This document shows, in pieces, positions 32,691-42,342 of a stretch of DNA of 54,949 nucleotides; the stretch's first letter is position 1; each line of letters begins with the position of its first letter. The translations under genes and the position numbers were made by a program. This DNA is from an uncultured Clostridia bacterium (lineage in GTDB: Bacteria; Bacillota; Clostridia; TANB77; CAG-508): positions 1 to 54,949 of the forward strand of contig CAJFHE010000014.1 in assembly GCA_904378095.1 (NCBI GenBank). Direction: 5' to 3'. Under the pieces are notes generated by a model. That model worked only from the letters and a program-made list of their open reading frames with translations. It searched no databases and was not told the DNA's origin.

Positions 32691-34909
32691 ATGGGGCTTA
32701 CAAATTCATCAACAGGTAATAAAGTGCTAAATGGCGACATTATGCAGAAAATGAAAGAGTGTGCATATAAAATAGCAATTGCTGGAAATCCCAATGTAGG
32801 AAAATCTACCATATTCAACGGCCTTACCGGAATGCATCAGCACACTGGAAATTGGCCTCGGCAAAACAGTTGCCAATGCCACAGGAATATGCGAGCACAA
32901 CAAAACTAAGTTTTTGTTAGTAGATATACCAGGTACATATTCTACAATGTCAAACTCGGAAGAAGAAGAAATTGCGAGAGATTATATATGTTTTGGAAAT
33001 CCTGATGCGACCGTAGTCATTTTAGATGCCACTTCATTAGAGCGAAATTTGAATTTGGTTTATCAAATTATGGAGATAACTGACAATGTTGTAGTCTGTG
33101 TAAATTTATTAGATGAGGCAAAGAAAAAGGGGATACATATAGATTTTAATGAATTAGAGAAAAGACTTGGAGTGCCAGTAGTTGGAACAATCGCAAGGAA
33201 AAAGAAAACTTTAAATGAATTAATGGAAAAAGTAGAAAAAGTGTGTAGGGGGAAAATTGCTCCAGAGCCGAAAACTGTAAGATATCAACCTTATATTGAG
33301 CAAAGTGTGGATTGCATAGAGAATAAAATAGCAGAAATGTTGAAAAATAGATTGCGGAACAAATAAAGAGGATAGTCAAAACAAAGCTTACAAATCAAAT
33401 AAAAATTTAGCCAGATGGATAAGTTTAAAAGTAATAGACGGAAATGAAAAAATATTAAGAAAGATAGAAGAAAAACTAGAAATAAAATTAATAGATAACA
33501 AAGATCTACAGCAAGAGCTCGAAACAGTCCATGACATAATGGCGTCAAATGGAACTACACAAGAAGATGTAAAAGACAAAATGATTTCTAGCATTGTGTT
33601 TATGGCAGAAAATGTGTATAAAGATGCAGTAACATTACAAAATGAAGAATATAATTCAAAAGATAGAAAAATAGATAAAATATTAACCTCGAAAACTTGT
33701 GGAATACCCATTATGCTATTATTCTTAGGAATAATTTTTTGGCTTACCATAGTAGGTGCAAATTATCCATCAGAATTATTATCCCAATTCTTTGAATGGC
33801 TGCAAGAAAAAATAGTGTATGTATTTGATTTCTTTTCAGCACCAGAATGGATTAAAGGCATACTAATAGATGGTGTATATAGAACTTTAACATGGATAAT
33901 TGCAGTAATGCTTCCACCAATGGCAATATTTTTCCCATTGTTTACTCTGTTAGAAGATTTAGGATTTTTGCCAAGAATTGCATTTAACTTAGATAAATTT
34001 TTTAGAAAAGCAGGAAGCTCAGGAAAGCAAGCACTTACAATGTGCATGGGTTTTGGATGTAACGCAGCTGGAGTTACAGGATGTAGAATAATAGATTCAG
34101 CAAGAGAAAAACTTATTGCAATACTTACAAATGCATTTATCCCGTGTAATGGAAGATTTCCATTCTTAATAACAATAGCAAGCATATTCATTGCGGGAGC
34201 AGTAGGAGGGGCAAGTACAAATGCAGGAATGTCGTCATTTATAGCGACTATCACAGTTCTTTTTGTAGTATTACTAGGAATTTTTATGACATTAATCATA
34301 TCCAAGATTTTATCAAAAACACTTCTAAAAGGTGAAAGCTCTTCGTTCGTATTGGAATTACCACCATATAGAAAACCACAAATTGGGCAAGTAATTGTAA
34401 GGTCAGTATTAGATAGAACATTATTTGTGTTAGGTAGAGCAATTGCAGTTGCAGCACCAGCAGGCCTTGTGATTTGGCTATTTGCAAATATTCACATAGG
34501 TGATTTAAGCATATTAACATATATAGCAAATTTTTTTGAGCCATTTGCAAGACTTATGGGATTAGACGGATACATCTTGACTGCATTTATACTAGGAATT
34601 CCAGCAAATGAAATTGTGCTACCTATTATCCTTATGTGCTATATGAGAAGCGGAACATTAGTAGACATGGAGAGCACGATGGCAATAGGGCAAATATTAG
34701 TACAAAACGGCTGGACACTACTTACTGCAATTAATGTAATGATATTTACACTTTTGCATTTCCCTTGTACTACCACACTAATGACAATAAAAAAAGAAAC
34801 TGGAAGCTGGAAGTGGTCTGCATTAGGAGCTGTACTTCCTACAGTATGTGGAATAGCAATTTGTTTGATTACAACTGGAGTATGGAATGTGGTAAATTAT
34901 ATAATATGA
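32691..34909 (+). pseudogene. feoB: ferrous iron transporter FeoB with two +1 frameshifts
   Basis: FeoB imports Fe(II). Joined over two extra bases it reads as a full protein of about 739 residues. The first frame holds [20 protein letters not shown] (G1) up to HTGNWP, then an extra base near 32859. The second frame resumes [23 protein letters not shown] (G3) and VNLLDEAKKKG (G4), then an extra base near 33349. The third frame gives DCGTNKEDSQNKAYKSN and the membrane domain with CMGFGCNAAGVTGCR and FIPCNGRFPFL gates. The start is the ATG at 32691 behind AATAGGAGGATTAT. As written, only fragments would be made, unless the shifts are read through or are sequencing errors. feoA lies 1.6 kb away on the other strand. 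Confidence 0.9.
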
Positions 34910-34989
34910 AAATAATTAAATAAAAGAAAGAACTTTTTAAAGCTCTTCCTTTTATTTCAGCTTATAACAATTACCATTCCTTTTTATAA

Positions 34990-35271
34990 TTTATTAATTC
35001 TGCGAAGAAATTAGCAGATTGTGATAATGGGAAAGCAGAACTTCCTAGCAAACCAATTATCATAACTTTTGATGATGGATATTACAGTAATTATGAGTAT
35101 ATCTATTCAATTTTGAAAAATAATGGAATTGATTTTCAATTATATGATTTAGGAATAAATAATTTTAAAGATTTAGATAGAAATTTTATTAAGAGAATTA
35201 ATATACCTTGTGAAATGACAGGAAAAGAAATTATAGAAGAAATAGAAAATACTAATGAAACTTATAACTGA
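34990..35271 (+). pseudogene. remnant of a polysaccharide deacetylase (NodB domain), probably chimeric
   Basis: An open frame without a start reads FINSAKKLADCDNGKAELP and then the NodB signature PSKPIIITFDDGYYSNYEY, where the first metal-binding aspartates are expected. After SILKNNGIDF the continuation (QLYDLGINNFKDLDRNFIKR, then CEMTGKEIIEEIENTNETYN) is not NodB-like and looks like the end of an unrelated gene. The rest of the deacetylase is missing. It sits in a 411-base space between feoB and sua5 and is not expected to be functional. Confidence 0.6.
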
Positions 35272-35284
35272 ATGTATTAAAGAC

Positions 35285-35318
35285 AATAAAAAACGACATT
35301 GCCCATGTCGTTTTTATT
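35285..35318. terminator. bidirectional intrinsic terminator
   Basis: A 14-pair stem AATAAAAACGACAT/ATGTCGTTTTTATT around a five-base loop, just downstream of the sua5 stop on the minus strand. Confidence 0.75.
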
Positions 35319-35321
35319 ATC

Positions 35322-36335
35322 CTATATTTCCACATAATTCTCTTTACAAGCCTTCAAAAGCCTATTCATAATAGCTGCTCCAATTCCAGATTGCTCAACT
35401 CCTTCAATAATAACAATATCTGGACTAAAAGAGTCAGCCTTTTTTAAGCAAGAAAAAATATTTCTGGCAATTTCGTTTAAATTGGACTTAGAGCCTATGT
35501 CAATTACAGTATTACCACTGTAAAAAGACAAATTTTCATGTGTGGACAAAATGCAAGGTTTGCTATATTTTGAGGAAATTTTGTTGATTTCATCTACCAT
35601 TTTCTTGTTATCCTTGCTATAAACCAATACACAATTACTGTTTGGAGTATAATGGTTTGTATGATTTACATTAGTAGAATTTTCATCTTCATAATCTTTT
35701 ATTACAGCTGGTGCAAACTGCAATATTTGCTCTTCTGTAATACTTCCAGGTCTTAAAATATGAGGCACATTATCTATTACTTTTACAATAGTAGATTCAA
35801 TGCCAATCTCACTATTACCGCCATCGATAGCACAGTCTACCTTATCTTTAAAATCTTCTAATATATCTTTAAAGCTTGTACCACTAACTTTACCAGAAAT
35901 ATTAGCACTTGGCGCAGCAATAGGAACACTAGCATATTCTACCAGCTTTTTAGCAATAACGCCACTTGGCATGCGAACTCCAACTAAGCTTTGTCCTGCA
36001 GTTACTATATCTGGCACAACTTCTCGCTTTTCTAAAATAATGGTAAATGGGCCTGGAAAGAAAGCTTCCATTAAAGTTCTCTCTAAAGGAGAAATGTTTT
36101 TTGCAACAGATTCAATCATTTCCATACTGTCTACTAATAAATTAATTGGATTTTTAAAATCTCGTCCTTTAGCTAAGTATATTTTTTTAACAGCATCTTC
36201 AACAAGTCCATTTGCACCTAAACCATATACTGTCTCTGTGGGAAACAAAACAAGCCCACCAGAATTTATTATATCTGCAGCCTCTTTTAATTCTGAAAAG
36301 TTAGTTGCGTTTTTTAAATCAATGTATGTGTACAA
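35322..36335 (-). CDS. L-threonylcarbamoyladenylate synthase, Sua5/TsaC family (337 aa)
   Basis: It makes threonylcarbamoyl-AMP from threonine, bicarbonate and ATP for the t6A37 modification of tRNA. The YrdC domain (1-205) shows GGLVLFPTETVYGLGANG, KIYLAKGRDFKNPINLLV, FFPGPFTIILEK, VGVRMPSGVIAKKLVE and PIAAPSANISGKVSGT. The extra C-terminal Sua5 domain (about 235-337: NSNCVLVYSKDNKKMVDEI ... GIGAAIMNRLLKA) marks the long Sua5 form. The start is a TTG with GGAGGT 9 bases ahead; no ATG is available. The TsaD, TsaB and TsaE partners are not in the window. Confidence 0.92.
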   Translation of the reverse strand: MYTYIDLKNATNFSELKEAADIINSGGLVLFPTETVYGLGANGLVEDAVKKIYLAKGRDFKNPINLLVDSMEMIESVAKNISPLERTLMEAFFPGPFTIILEKREVVPDIVTAGQSLVGVRMPSGVIAKKLVEYASVPIAAPSANISGKVSGTSFKDILEDFKDKVDCAIDGGNSEIGIESTIVKVIDNVPHILRPGSITEEQILQFAPAVIKDYEDENSTNVNHTNHYTPNSNCVLVYSKDNKKMVDEINKISSKYSKPCILSTHENLSFYSGNTVIDIGSKSNLNEIARNIFSCLKKADSFSPDIVIIEGVEQSGIGAAIMNRLLKACKENYVEI

Positions 36336-36385
36336 AAATTAAGACCTCCAATCAAAAAAATGTATTTTTCCTACGCGTTCAACAC

Positions 36386-36409
36386 GGTGACAGATTTAAA
36401 TCTGTCACC
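36386..36409 (+). repeat. palindromic element, family R2, copy 3
   Basis: GGTGACAGATTT and its complement form a perfect 24-bp palindrome. It lies between sua5 (start side) and the end of feoA, with imperfect outer arms (CAAC.. and ..GTTTCAC). Confidence 0.85.
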
Positions 36410-36487
36410 AAGTTTCACAAGCCAATATATGTGCCAGCAAGATGGGACAGATTAATGTACGATATTAATATTATACAACTAAAACAT

Positions 36488-36721
36488 TTATTTAGCAAAT
36501 ACAACAATTTTATTTGCATCTTGCTTACGAATTGCAAGAATTATATTTCTAACCTCATATGCAATAGGGTCTCCAGCAACACTTTTCATAATAGGCGTAA
36601 TTTTAGTATTAGGAATCAAGCCAAAATCCAATAACCTTCTCTTTATACTTTCATTACAATTTATTTCCTTAATATAGCCAATTTGATTCAAATCTAGCTT
36701 GGTCAACGGGATAGTTTCCAT
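36488..36721 (-). CDS. feoA: FeoA-domain protein (77 aa)
   Basis: A small SH3-like protein that assists FeoB in ferrous iron uptake. Typical features are IPLTKLDLNQIGYIKEI at the start, then IKRRLLDFGLIPNTKITPIM, GDPIAYEVRNIILAIRKQD and a short end (ANKIVVFAK). The length is standard. The ATG follows AATGAGGTGACTTT. It is normally co-transcribed with feoB, but here it stands alone on the opposite strand and feoB is broken. It might serve another FeoB elsewhere in the genome. Confidence 0.88.
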   Translation of the reverse strand: METIPLTKLDLNQIGYIKEINCNESIKRRLLDFGLIPNTKITPIMKSVAGDPIAYEVRNIILAIRKQDANKIVVFAK

Positions 36722-36872
36722 AAAGTCACCTCATTATATTTTATTCAATATGTCGAAAATTGACACTAGGTTAACTAAAGAATTTGTAGAGTTACAATTG
36801 AAATGAGCTTTACTGAAGAATTACTCTTGACAATCTTCAAAATTATAATATAATGAGCTAGAAAGAATTGAT

Positions 36873-36999
36873 GACTGTCCCAAAGACCCAAAAACTTGCA
36901 CAGGAGGGACACTCCAAAACGTGCAAAAACTTGCACAAAAGGGACAGACCTAAAGGTTTAAAAACTTGAAAAGAGAGGAGTGTCCCTTCTGTACAAGTT
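36873..36999 (+). repeat. REP-like cluster, family R3 relatives
   Basis: ACTGTCCC, GGGACACT, GGGACAGACC and GTGTCCC ends alternate with ACTTGCACA/GTGCAAAA units. It resembles the R3 elements at 29037 and 54251 but with different inner sequence. It fills most of the 304-base gap between feoA and dut; the remaining bases there hold no gene I can support. Confidence 0.65.
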
Positions 37000-37025
37000 A
37001 ACAAAAAATTTAAGGAGGAAATAAA

Positions 37026-37487
37026 ATGGAAAGAAAAAGAGGATTTGAAATAGCAAAAGGATGGGAAGATAAAGGAATAAATTTACCAATAAGGAAAACA
37101 AAATATTCAGCTGGGTATGATATGGAAGCTGCAGAAGACGTAGTTATACCAAGCTTTAAAAAAGGCATGGCACCAACACTTATAAAAACAGGAATAAAAG
37201 CATATATGCAAGATGATGAAGTGCTAATGCTATACAATCGTAGCTCTAACCCAAAGAAGAAAGGTCTAATTGTAGCAAATAGTGTTGGAGTTATAGACAA
37301 AGATTATTATGGCAATCCAGATAATGACGGCCATATTATGTTTGCATATTATAACGTAAAAGATGAAGATACTGTAATAAAAAAAGGAGAAGTTATAGGA
37401 CAAGCCGTTTTCCAAAAATATTTAGTAACAGATAATGATAATGCAGAAGGAGAAAGAACAGGTGGGTTTGGCTCAACAAATAAATAG
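37026..37487 (+). CDS. dut: dUTP diphosphatase (153 aa)
   Basis: It hydrolyses dUTP to dUMP, keeping uracil out of DNA and feeding thymidylate synthesis. The five trimeric-dUTPase motifs are visible: AGYDMEAAED (1), NRSSNPKKKGL (2), GVIDKDYYGNPDNDGHIMF (3, with the catalytic aspartate), KKGEVIGQAVFQKYL (4) and the glycine-rich C-terminal ERTGGFGSTNK (5). The ATG follows TTTAAGGAGGAAATAAA, an optimal site. It is a single gene between a repeat cluster and the carD promoter. Confidence 0.94.
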   Translation: MERKRGFEIAKGWEDKGINLPIRKTKYSAGYDMEAAEDVVIPSFKKGMAPTLIKTGIKAYMQDDEVLMLYNRSSNPKKKGLIVANSVGVIDKDYYGNPDNDGHIMFAYYNVKDEDTVIKKGEVIGQAVFQKYLVTDNDNAEGERTGGFGSTNK

Positions 37488-37816
37488 AGTTGAACAAGCT
37501 AATTGTGGACAGGCACTATTTAATCATTTTTACTAAAGGTGTCTGCACTAAATCAGCAAAACCAATGAGACACAATGAAAATACAAATCAGTCTACATAA
37601 ATCAAAAGAAAACGAGCAAAAAAATTCAAAAAAAATTAAAATTTTTGAAACCTTTAAACGCCAGGCATTCCGGCAAAAATCAACATAAAAACTAATGGTA
37701 AAAGTTTTGACTTTTGCCATTTTTTGTAGTATAATAGAAATGTAGTTGAAAAAGAGAAACAAACCCTTTCTTTAACTTCATATATTGAAAAAATTACATT
37801 AGAAAGGAGGACCTAT
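37488..37816 (+). promoter_or_regulatory. intergenic region with a consensus promoter for carD
   Basis: TTGACT (37707-37712) and TATAAT (37730-37735) are 17 bases apart. The upstream 200 bases hold a degenerate R3-like piece (GGACAGGCACTATTT ... GTGTCTGCAC, 37504-37546) and AT-rich sequence in which I see no ORF. Confidence 0.7.
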
Positions 37817-38395
37817 ATGTTTAATGTAGGTGACAAAATAGTTTATCCAATGCATGGAGCTGGAACAATTGACGCAATAGAAGAGAAGGACATCTTAGGA
37901 GAAAAACAAAATTATTACATAATAAAAATGCCAGGTGAAGTAAAGGTAATGGTACCAACTGCTAAGGCAGAAGAAGTTGGCGTTAGAAATATTATTAATA
38001 AAGAAGAAGCAGCAAGAGTTATGACTGTATTAGGAGAAAACGAGACAGAGATGTCTCAAAACTGGAACAAGCGATATAGAGACAATATGGACAAAATGAA
38101 AAGCGGAGATATATATGAAGTGGCAGATGTAGTTAGAAATTTAAGCTTTAAACAAAAAGAAAAAGGATTATCAACCGGAGAGAAAAAGATGCTTAACAAT
38201 GCTAAACAAATTTTAGTAAGTGAGTTAGTTTTAGCAGAGCATGCATCACAAGAGGAAGTAGAAAAATTAGTAGAAAATAAAATAAACATATCTTTTGATG
38301 AATATAAATTACCACATGAAAATATTAATATTAATCAAGATATTGTAAGCAAATTTATTCCATATGACGGAACTGGAACAAGCGAAAGTTTATAG
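37817..38395 (+). CDS. CarD/CdnL-family transcription regulator (192 aa)
   Basis: It binds RNA polymerase beta and stabilises open complexes, typically at rRNA and growth genes. The N-terminal Tudor-like domain (MFNVGDKIVYPMHGAGTIDA, then YYIIKMPGEVKVMVPTAKAEE) is followed by the helical DNA-binding domain (WNKRYRDNMDKMKSGDIYEV, LSTGEKKMLNNAKQILVSEL). The C-terminal 30 residues are an extra tail. The ATG follows AGAAAGGAGGACCTAT. It has its own consensus promoter and a terminator at 38417. Confidence 0.92.
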   Translation: MFNVGDKIVYPMHGAGTIDAIEEKDILGEKQNYYIIKMPGEVKVMVPTAKAEEVGVRNIINKEEAARVMTVLGENETEMSQNWNKRYRDNMDKMKSGDIYEVADVVRNLSFKQKEKGLSTGEKKMLNNAKQILVSELVLAEHASQEEVEKLVENKINISFDEYKLPHENININQDIVSKFIPYDGTGTSESL

Positions 38396-38416
38396 TAAAT
38401 AATCAATTACAAAAGA

Positions 38417-38444
38417 AAGGTCGTATCTACAAAGATGCGACCTT
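38417..38444 (+). terminator. intrinsic terminator of carD
   Basis: A 12-pair stem AAGGTCGTATCT/AGATGCGACCTT with one G-T pair and a four-base loop. Confidence 0.75.
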
Positions 38445-38532
38445 ATTGTAGGTAAAAATTGTAAACTCATAAGAAGGAATTAAATACTTTATGTCGAATA
38501 AAATAAGTATATGATAGAAAGGTTAGAAAAAA

Positions 38533-40320
38533 TTGGTAAGATATAGTGAAGAATTAATTGAAGAAATAAGAAATAGTAATGATATAGTAGATGTTATATC
38601 CCAATATGTAATATTAAAAAGAAGTGGTAGGAACTTTTTTGGATTATGTCCATTTCATAAAGAAAAATCACCTTCTTTTTCTGTCTCACCGGATAAACAA
38701 ATTTTTCACTGCTTTGGCTGCGGAGTTGGAGGAAATGTTATACACTTTGTTAGCAAAATAGAAAACTTAGATTTTAGAGAGACATTAGAATTATTAGCAA
38801 ATAGAGCAAATATTCAGCTTCCAACATTAGACAATAGTTATCAAGACAATAAAAAAGCAATGCTAAAAGCGAAAGTGTATCAAATAAACGAAATAGCTGC
38901 TAAATTCTATCATGAAAATCTATATAAACCAACATCAAAAGAAGCACAAGAATATATAAAGAAGAGAAAGTTAGATAATAGAACTTTAAAATCATTTTTA
39001 ATTGGATATTCTGGAACTTTTGATGAATTATATAAACTATTAAAACAAAAAGGATTCACAGAAGAAGAAATACTAGCATCAAGTCTAGTAAATAAAGCGG
39101 ACAATGGAAGATTTATTGATAGATTTAGACGAAGACTAATGATACCAATCCAAGATACAACAGGGAGATTTATTGCTTTTGGAGGAAGAGTATTGGATGA
39201 CAGTAAACCTAAATATATCAATTCTCCAGAAAATATAGTATATAGTAAGGGAAGGAATCTTTTTGGGTTAAATATTGCAAAAAAATATGATACCAAAAAG
39301 TTAATTATAGTAGAAGGATACATGGACGCAATATCCCTATATCAAAGAGGTATTACAAATGTTGTGGCATCCCTTGGAACAGCACTTACAGAGCAGCAAG
39401 GAAGGCTTCTAAGAAAAAATAGTGAGCAAGTAATAATAGGATATGATGCTGATGGTGCTGGACAAGCAGCTACATTAAGAGGACTAGAAATACTCCAAAA
39501 TATGGGGTGTGATATTCGTGTGCTTCAAATATATGGAGCAAAAGACCCAGATGAATTTGTAATAAAATATGGGCCAGAAAGATTCCAGAAATGTGTCGAT
39601 TCAGCAATATCATTGGTAGAATTTAAAGTAAAAATCTTAAAACAAAATTTAAATTTGGATAATGTAAATGACAAAATAAAATTTTTAAACGAAGTTGCAA
39701 AAATACTATCAAAAGTAGATAACACCATAGAAAAAGAAGTATATATAGACAAAATCTCTCAAGAATATAATATTTCAAAAGAAGCAATATATGGGGAAGT
39801 TAACAAGCTAACATATAGCAAAACAAGTGACAAAAAAGTGTTAGAAAGAGCTCCAATAAAAAGCTTTATACAAAAAGAAGAAATAGAAAAAATCGATGAA
39901 GCTGTAATAAAAAGAGAAAAAATGGTTATATATATATTAGTAAATTATCCAAATGAAAGCTATAGCAAGATAAAAGATATAATAACAGTAGACGACATTA
40001 AAGCAGAAACAAACAAAAAAATTATAGCAAAAATATATGAGCAATACGAAAAAAATAATATGGCAAATATACTAGATTTCTTTGTAGAAGAAGAAATTGT
40101 TAATTATTTGTCTGGAATTATGGCTGATGACTTTGGAATAGCAGATATAAATAAATGTATAGAAGACTTGTTAAATATATATAATAAAGAAAAGCTAGTA
40201 AACAAGCGAAATGACATTATAAAAAAATTAGAAAACGCAAGCAGCATGACAAGCGAAGAAGTAAAAAATCTTGAATTAGAGCTAAACAATGTAATACTAA
40301 AGCTAGCGAAAGTTAAGTGA
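38533..40320 (+). CDS. dnaG: DNA primase DnaG (595 aa)
   Basis: It makes RNA primers for replication. The zinc-binding domain (1-100) shows GLCPFHKEKSPSFSV and FHCFGCGVGGNVIHFV. The RNA-polymerase core has RRLMIPIQDTTGRFIAFGGR, the TOPRIM motif LIIVEGYMDAISLYQRGI with its glutamate, and IIGYDADGAGQAATLRGLE. The C-terminal third (about 430-595) is the helicase-interaction region and is divergent, as usual. The start is a TTG at 38533 with AAAGGTTAG ahead. It is followed after 28 bases by rpoD, the classic dnaG-rpoD operon, here without rpsU. Confidence 0.95.
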   Translation: MVRYSEELIEEIRNSNDIVDVISQYVILKRSGRNFFGLCPFHKEKSPSFSVSPDKQIFHCFGCGVGGNVIHFVSKIENLDFRETLELLANRANIQLPTLDNSYQDNKKAMLKAKVYQINEIAAKFYHENLYKPTSKEAQEYIKKRKLDNRTLKSFLIGYSGTFDELYKLLKQKGFTEEEILASSLVNKADNGRFIDRFRRRLMIPIQDTTGRFIAFGGRVLDDSKPKYINSPENIVYSKGRNLFGLNIAKKYDTKKLIIVEGYMDAISLYQRGITNVVASLGTALTEQQGRLLRKNSEQVIIGYDADGAGQAATLRGLEILQNMGCDIRVLQIYGAKDPDEFVIKYGPERFQKCVDSAISLVEFKVKILKQNLNLDNVNDKIKFLNEVAKILSKVDNTIEKEVYIDKISQEYNISKEAIYGEVNKLTYSKTSDKKVLERAPIKSFIQKEEIEKIDEAVIKREKMVIYILVNYPNESYSKIKDIITVDDIKAETNKKIIAKIYEQYEKNNMANILDFFVEEEIVNYLSGIMADDFGIADINKCIEDLLNIYNKEKLVNKRNDIIKKLENASSMTSEEVKNLELELNNVILKLAKVK

Positions 40321-40348
40321 GATTTAGGAAAGGATTGTGAATAAAAAA

Positions 40349-41470
40349 ATGAAAAAAGCAGAAAAAGCTGAAATAATAAATGAAAAAGAAAATGAGCCAG
40401 CAAAAGAAGACAAAGTACAAAAAATAATAGAAAAAGCAAAAGAAAATGGCAAAATCACCTACGGAGAGCTTGCAACTGAGCTTGACGACACAAACCCAGA
40501 AGAAATAGACAAAGTATTTGATGCATTTGAAGATTTGGGAGTAGATTTAAACGACGACCTAGATGAGCCAGACATAGAAGACTTAGAAAATGTAGAAGAG
40601 ATTAAATTAGAAGACATGGACGTAACTAACTTAGAAGGAGTTAGTGTAGATGACCCAGTTAGAATGTATTTAAGAGAAATAGGAAAAATACCACTACTTA
40701 CGTATGAAGAGGAAGCAGAGCTAGCTAAAAAAATAATGAATGGTGACGAGGAAGCAAAACAAAAACTAGCAGAGTCAAACCTAAGACTAGTTGTAAGTAT
40801 AGCAAAGAAATATGTAGGTAGAGGAATGCTATTCTTAGACTTAATCCAAGAAGGAAATATGGGATTAATAAAAGCAGTTGAAAAATTTGACTACAATAAA
40901 GGCTTCAAATTTAGTACTTATGCAACATGGTGGATTAGACAAGCCATTACAAGAGCAATAGCAGACCAAGCAAGAACAATAAGAATACCAGTACACATGG
41001 TGGAAACTATAAACAAACTAATCCGTACATCAAGACAATTACTACAACAAAATGGACGTGAGCCAACACCAGAAGAAATAGCAAAAGAAATGGAAATTAG
41101 TGTAGAAAAAGTAATGGAAATACAAAAAATAGCACAAGACCCAGTATCTTTGGAAACACCAATTGGAGAAGAAGACGACAGCCACCTAGGAGACTTTATA
41201 CAAGACGAAGATAGCCCAGCTCCACAAGACTCAGCAGCACACACACTACTAAGAGAGCAACTAGAAGAAGTAATGGATACACTAACACCAAGAGAAGCAA
41301 TGGTACTAAAATTAAGATTTGGTTTAGAAGACGGAAAAGCACGTACACTAGAAGAAGTAGGAAAACAATTTGATGTTACAAGAGAGAGAATAAGACAAAT
41401 AGAAGCAAAAGCATTAAGAAAACTAAGGCACCCAAGCAGAAGCAAGAAATTAAGAGATTATATGGGGTAG
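40349..41470 (+). CDS. rpoD: primary sigma factor RpoD/SigA (373 aa)
   Basis: The housekeeping sigma factor. Region 1.1-like residues 20-70 ([20 protein letters not shown]) are followed by 1.2 ([20 protein letters not shown]), 2.1-2.4 ([40 protein letters not shown]), 3 ([19 protein letters not shown]) and 4.1-4.2 ([40 protein letters not shown]). The end LRDYMG is intact. I use the ATG at 40349; a GTG at 40337 is almost on top of the ribosome site AAAGGA and would add four residues. It is co-transcribed with dnaG. Confidence 0.95.
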   Translation: MKKAEKAEIINEKENEPAKEDKVQKIIEKAKENGKITYGELATELDDTNPEEIDKVFDAFEDLGVDLNDDLDEPDIEDLENVEEIKLEDMDVTNLEGVSVDDPVRMYLREIGKIPLLTYEEEAELAKKIMNGDEEAKQKLAESNLRLVVSIAKKYVGRGMLFLDLIQEGNMGLIKAVEKFDYNKGFKFSTYATWWIRQAITRAIADQARTIRIPVHMVETINKLIRTSRQLLQQNGREPTPEEIAKEMEISVEKVMEIQKIAQDPVSLETPIGEEDDSHLGDFIQDEDSPAPQDSAAHTLLREQLEEVMDTLTPREAMVLKLRFGLEDGKARTLEEVGKQFDVTRERIRQIEAKALRKLRHPSRSKKLRDYMG

Positions 41471-41675
41471 TTGCTTAAAAGTTTGTAATATTAACTAAGC
41501 TATTGGAGAAAAAAGAAGAAGACTACAAAAGTTTTAGTAACAAAACTTGATTTTTCTGTAAAATTATGTTAATATAGATAGTGTGGAACAAAGAGATAGT
41601 TATAATGTTCTAGAAATATAAAAAGCGATACAAATATAAAAGAGTTAATGCTTTCAGAAAAAATGAGGTGAAAAA

Positions 41676-42047
41676 ATGGGAATACCTACTATATTTGATA
41701 AAGAATTTCTTTTTAGAAAAGACAGAGATATTGATGCTTCAGAAGACTTTGAAGAATGTCTAGCAAAGCATAGAAAAGAAGCAGGCAATGATAAAGAAGA
41801 ACAGGAAAAATTAGACATTTTACAAGAAGAATATAAAAGAGAGAATAAGGAAGATGGCGGAGCAACAGCATCAGGTGGAAACTCAAAAGGCAGAAATGAA
41901 TATGTAGAATCATTAAGACCAGAGAAACAGAACGAGGATAATACCAAAAAGGTTGTAAAAAATGAACAAACGAAAAACGAGAAAGTAAAAGAATCATCTG
42001 ATAGACAAGAACAAGAACAAGAAAAAGATGATGAAAGAACACACTAA
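41676..42047 (+). CDS. highly charged, disordered hypothetical protein (123 aa)
   Basis: The ATG follows ATGAGGTGAAAAA. The first 45 residues are structured-looking (MGIPTIFDKEFLFRKDRDID). The rest is dominated by Glu, Lys, Asp, Gln and Asn (QEQEQEKDDERTH at the end) with no hydrophobic core. Upstream 41471-41675 has a TTGATT/TAATAT-type promoter region and a possible leader. A hairpin at 42059-42084 (AGGGGCTG/CAGCCTCT) may end the transcript. No family is recognised. Such proteins are sometimes spore-coat or small acid proteins, but nothing here proves it. Confidence 0.5.
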   Translation: MGIPTIFDKEFLFRKDRDIDASEDFEECLAKHRKEAGNDKEEQEKLDILQEEYKRENKEDGGATASGGNSKGRNEYVESLRPEKQNEDNTKKVVKNEQTKNEKVKESSDRQEQEQEKDDERTH

Positions 42048-42164
42048 ATAAATTTGATAGGGGCTGTGAGTTATAGCAGCCTCTTGATAATGTTTATGAC
42101 ATGATTGAGGAGATAGACGACAGGGTCGCATTCTGATTTGTTTGAATAAAATAGCGTCTTTCAC

Positions 42165-42193
42165 TTGACAAATGCAATAAAAACCTGTATAAT
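42165..42193 (+). promoter_or_regulatory. consensus promoter of the tRNA gene
   Basis: Perfect TTGACA (42165-42170) and perfect TATAAT (42188-42193), 17 bases apart, 37 bases before the tRNA. Confidence 0.85.
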
Positions 42194-42230
42194 TTAATTC
42201 GTGCCACATAAATAGTGCACAAATAAAAAT

Positions 42231-42307
42231 GGCGAGATAGCTCAGTTGGCTAGAGCAACTGGTTCATACCCAGTGGGTCGAGAGTTCGAATCTCCCTCTC
42301 GCTACCA
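42231..42307 (+). tRNA. tRNA-Met (CAT anticodon)
   Basis: The cloverleaf fits over 77 bases including the encoded CCA. The acceptor stem is GGCGAGA with TCTCGCT (first pair G-T). The D arm is GCTCagttggctagaGAGC-like. The anticodon stem ACTGG/CCAGT encloses TTCATAC with anticodon CAT. The T arm GAGAG-TTCGAAT-CTCCC has one A-C mismatch. CAT can be elongator Met, or Ile if lysidine-modified; the first pair G-T is unlike a usual initiator. Elongator Met is the most likely reading. Confidence 0.9.
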
Positions 42308-42312
42308 AGAAT

Positions 42313-42340
42313 AGCAAGCATTACAAGGCTTGCTTATTTT
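42313..42340 (+). terminator. intrinsic terminator of the tRNA
   Basis: A stem AGCAAGC/GCTTGCT (42313-42319 with 42328-42334) followed by TATTTTTAT. Confidence 0.75.
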
Positions 42341-42342
42341 TA

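Noticed and set aside
36305..36634. ORF containing CDRFKS-like peptide, similar to one at 44721-44939
   Set aside because: The similarity comes from the R2 palindrome, which both ORFs cross; neither has a supported start and both run over real genes on the other strand.
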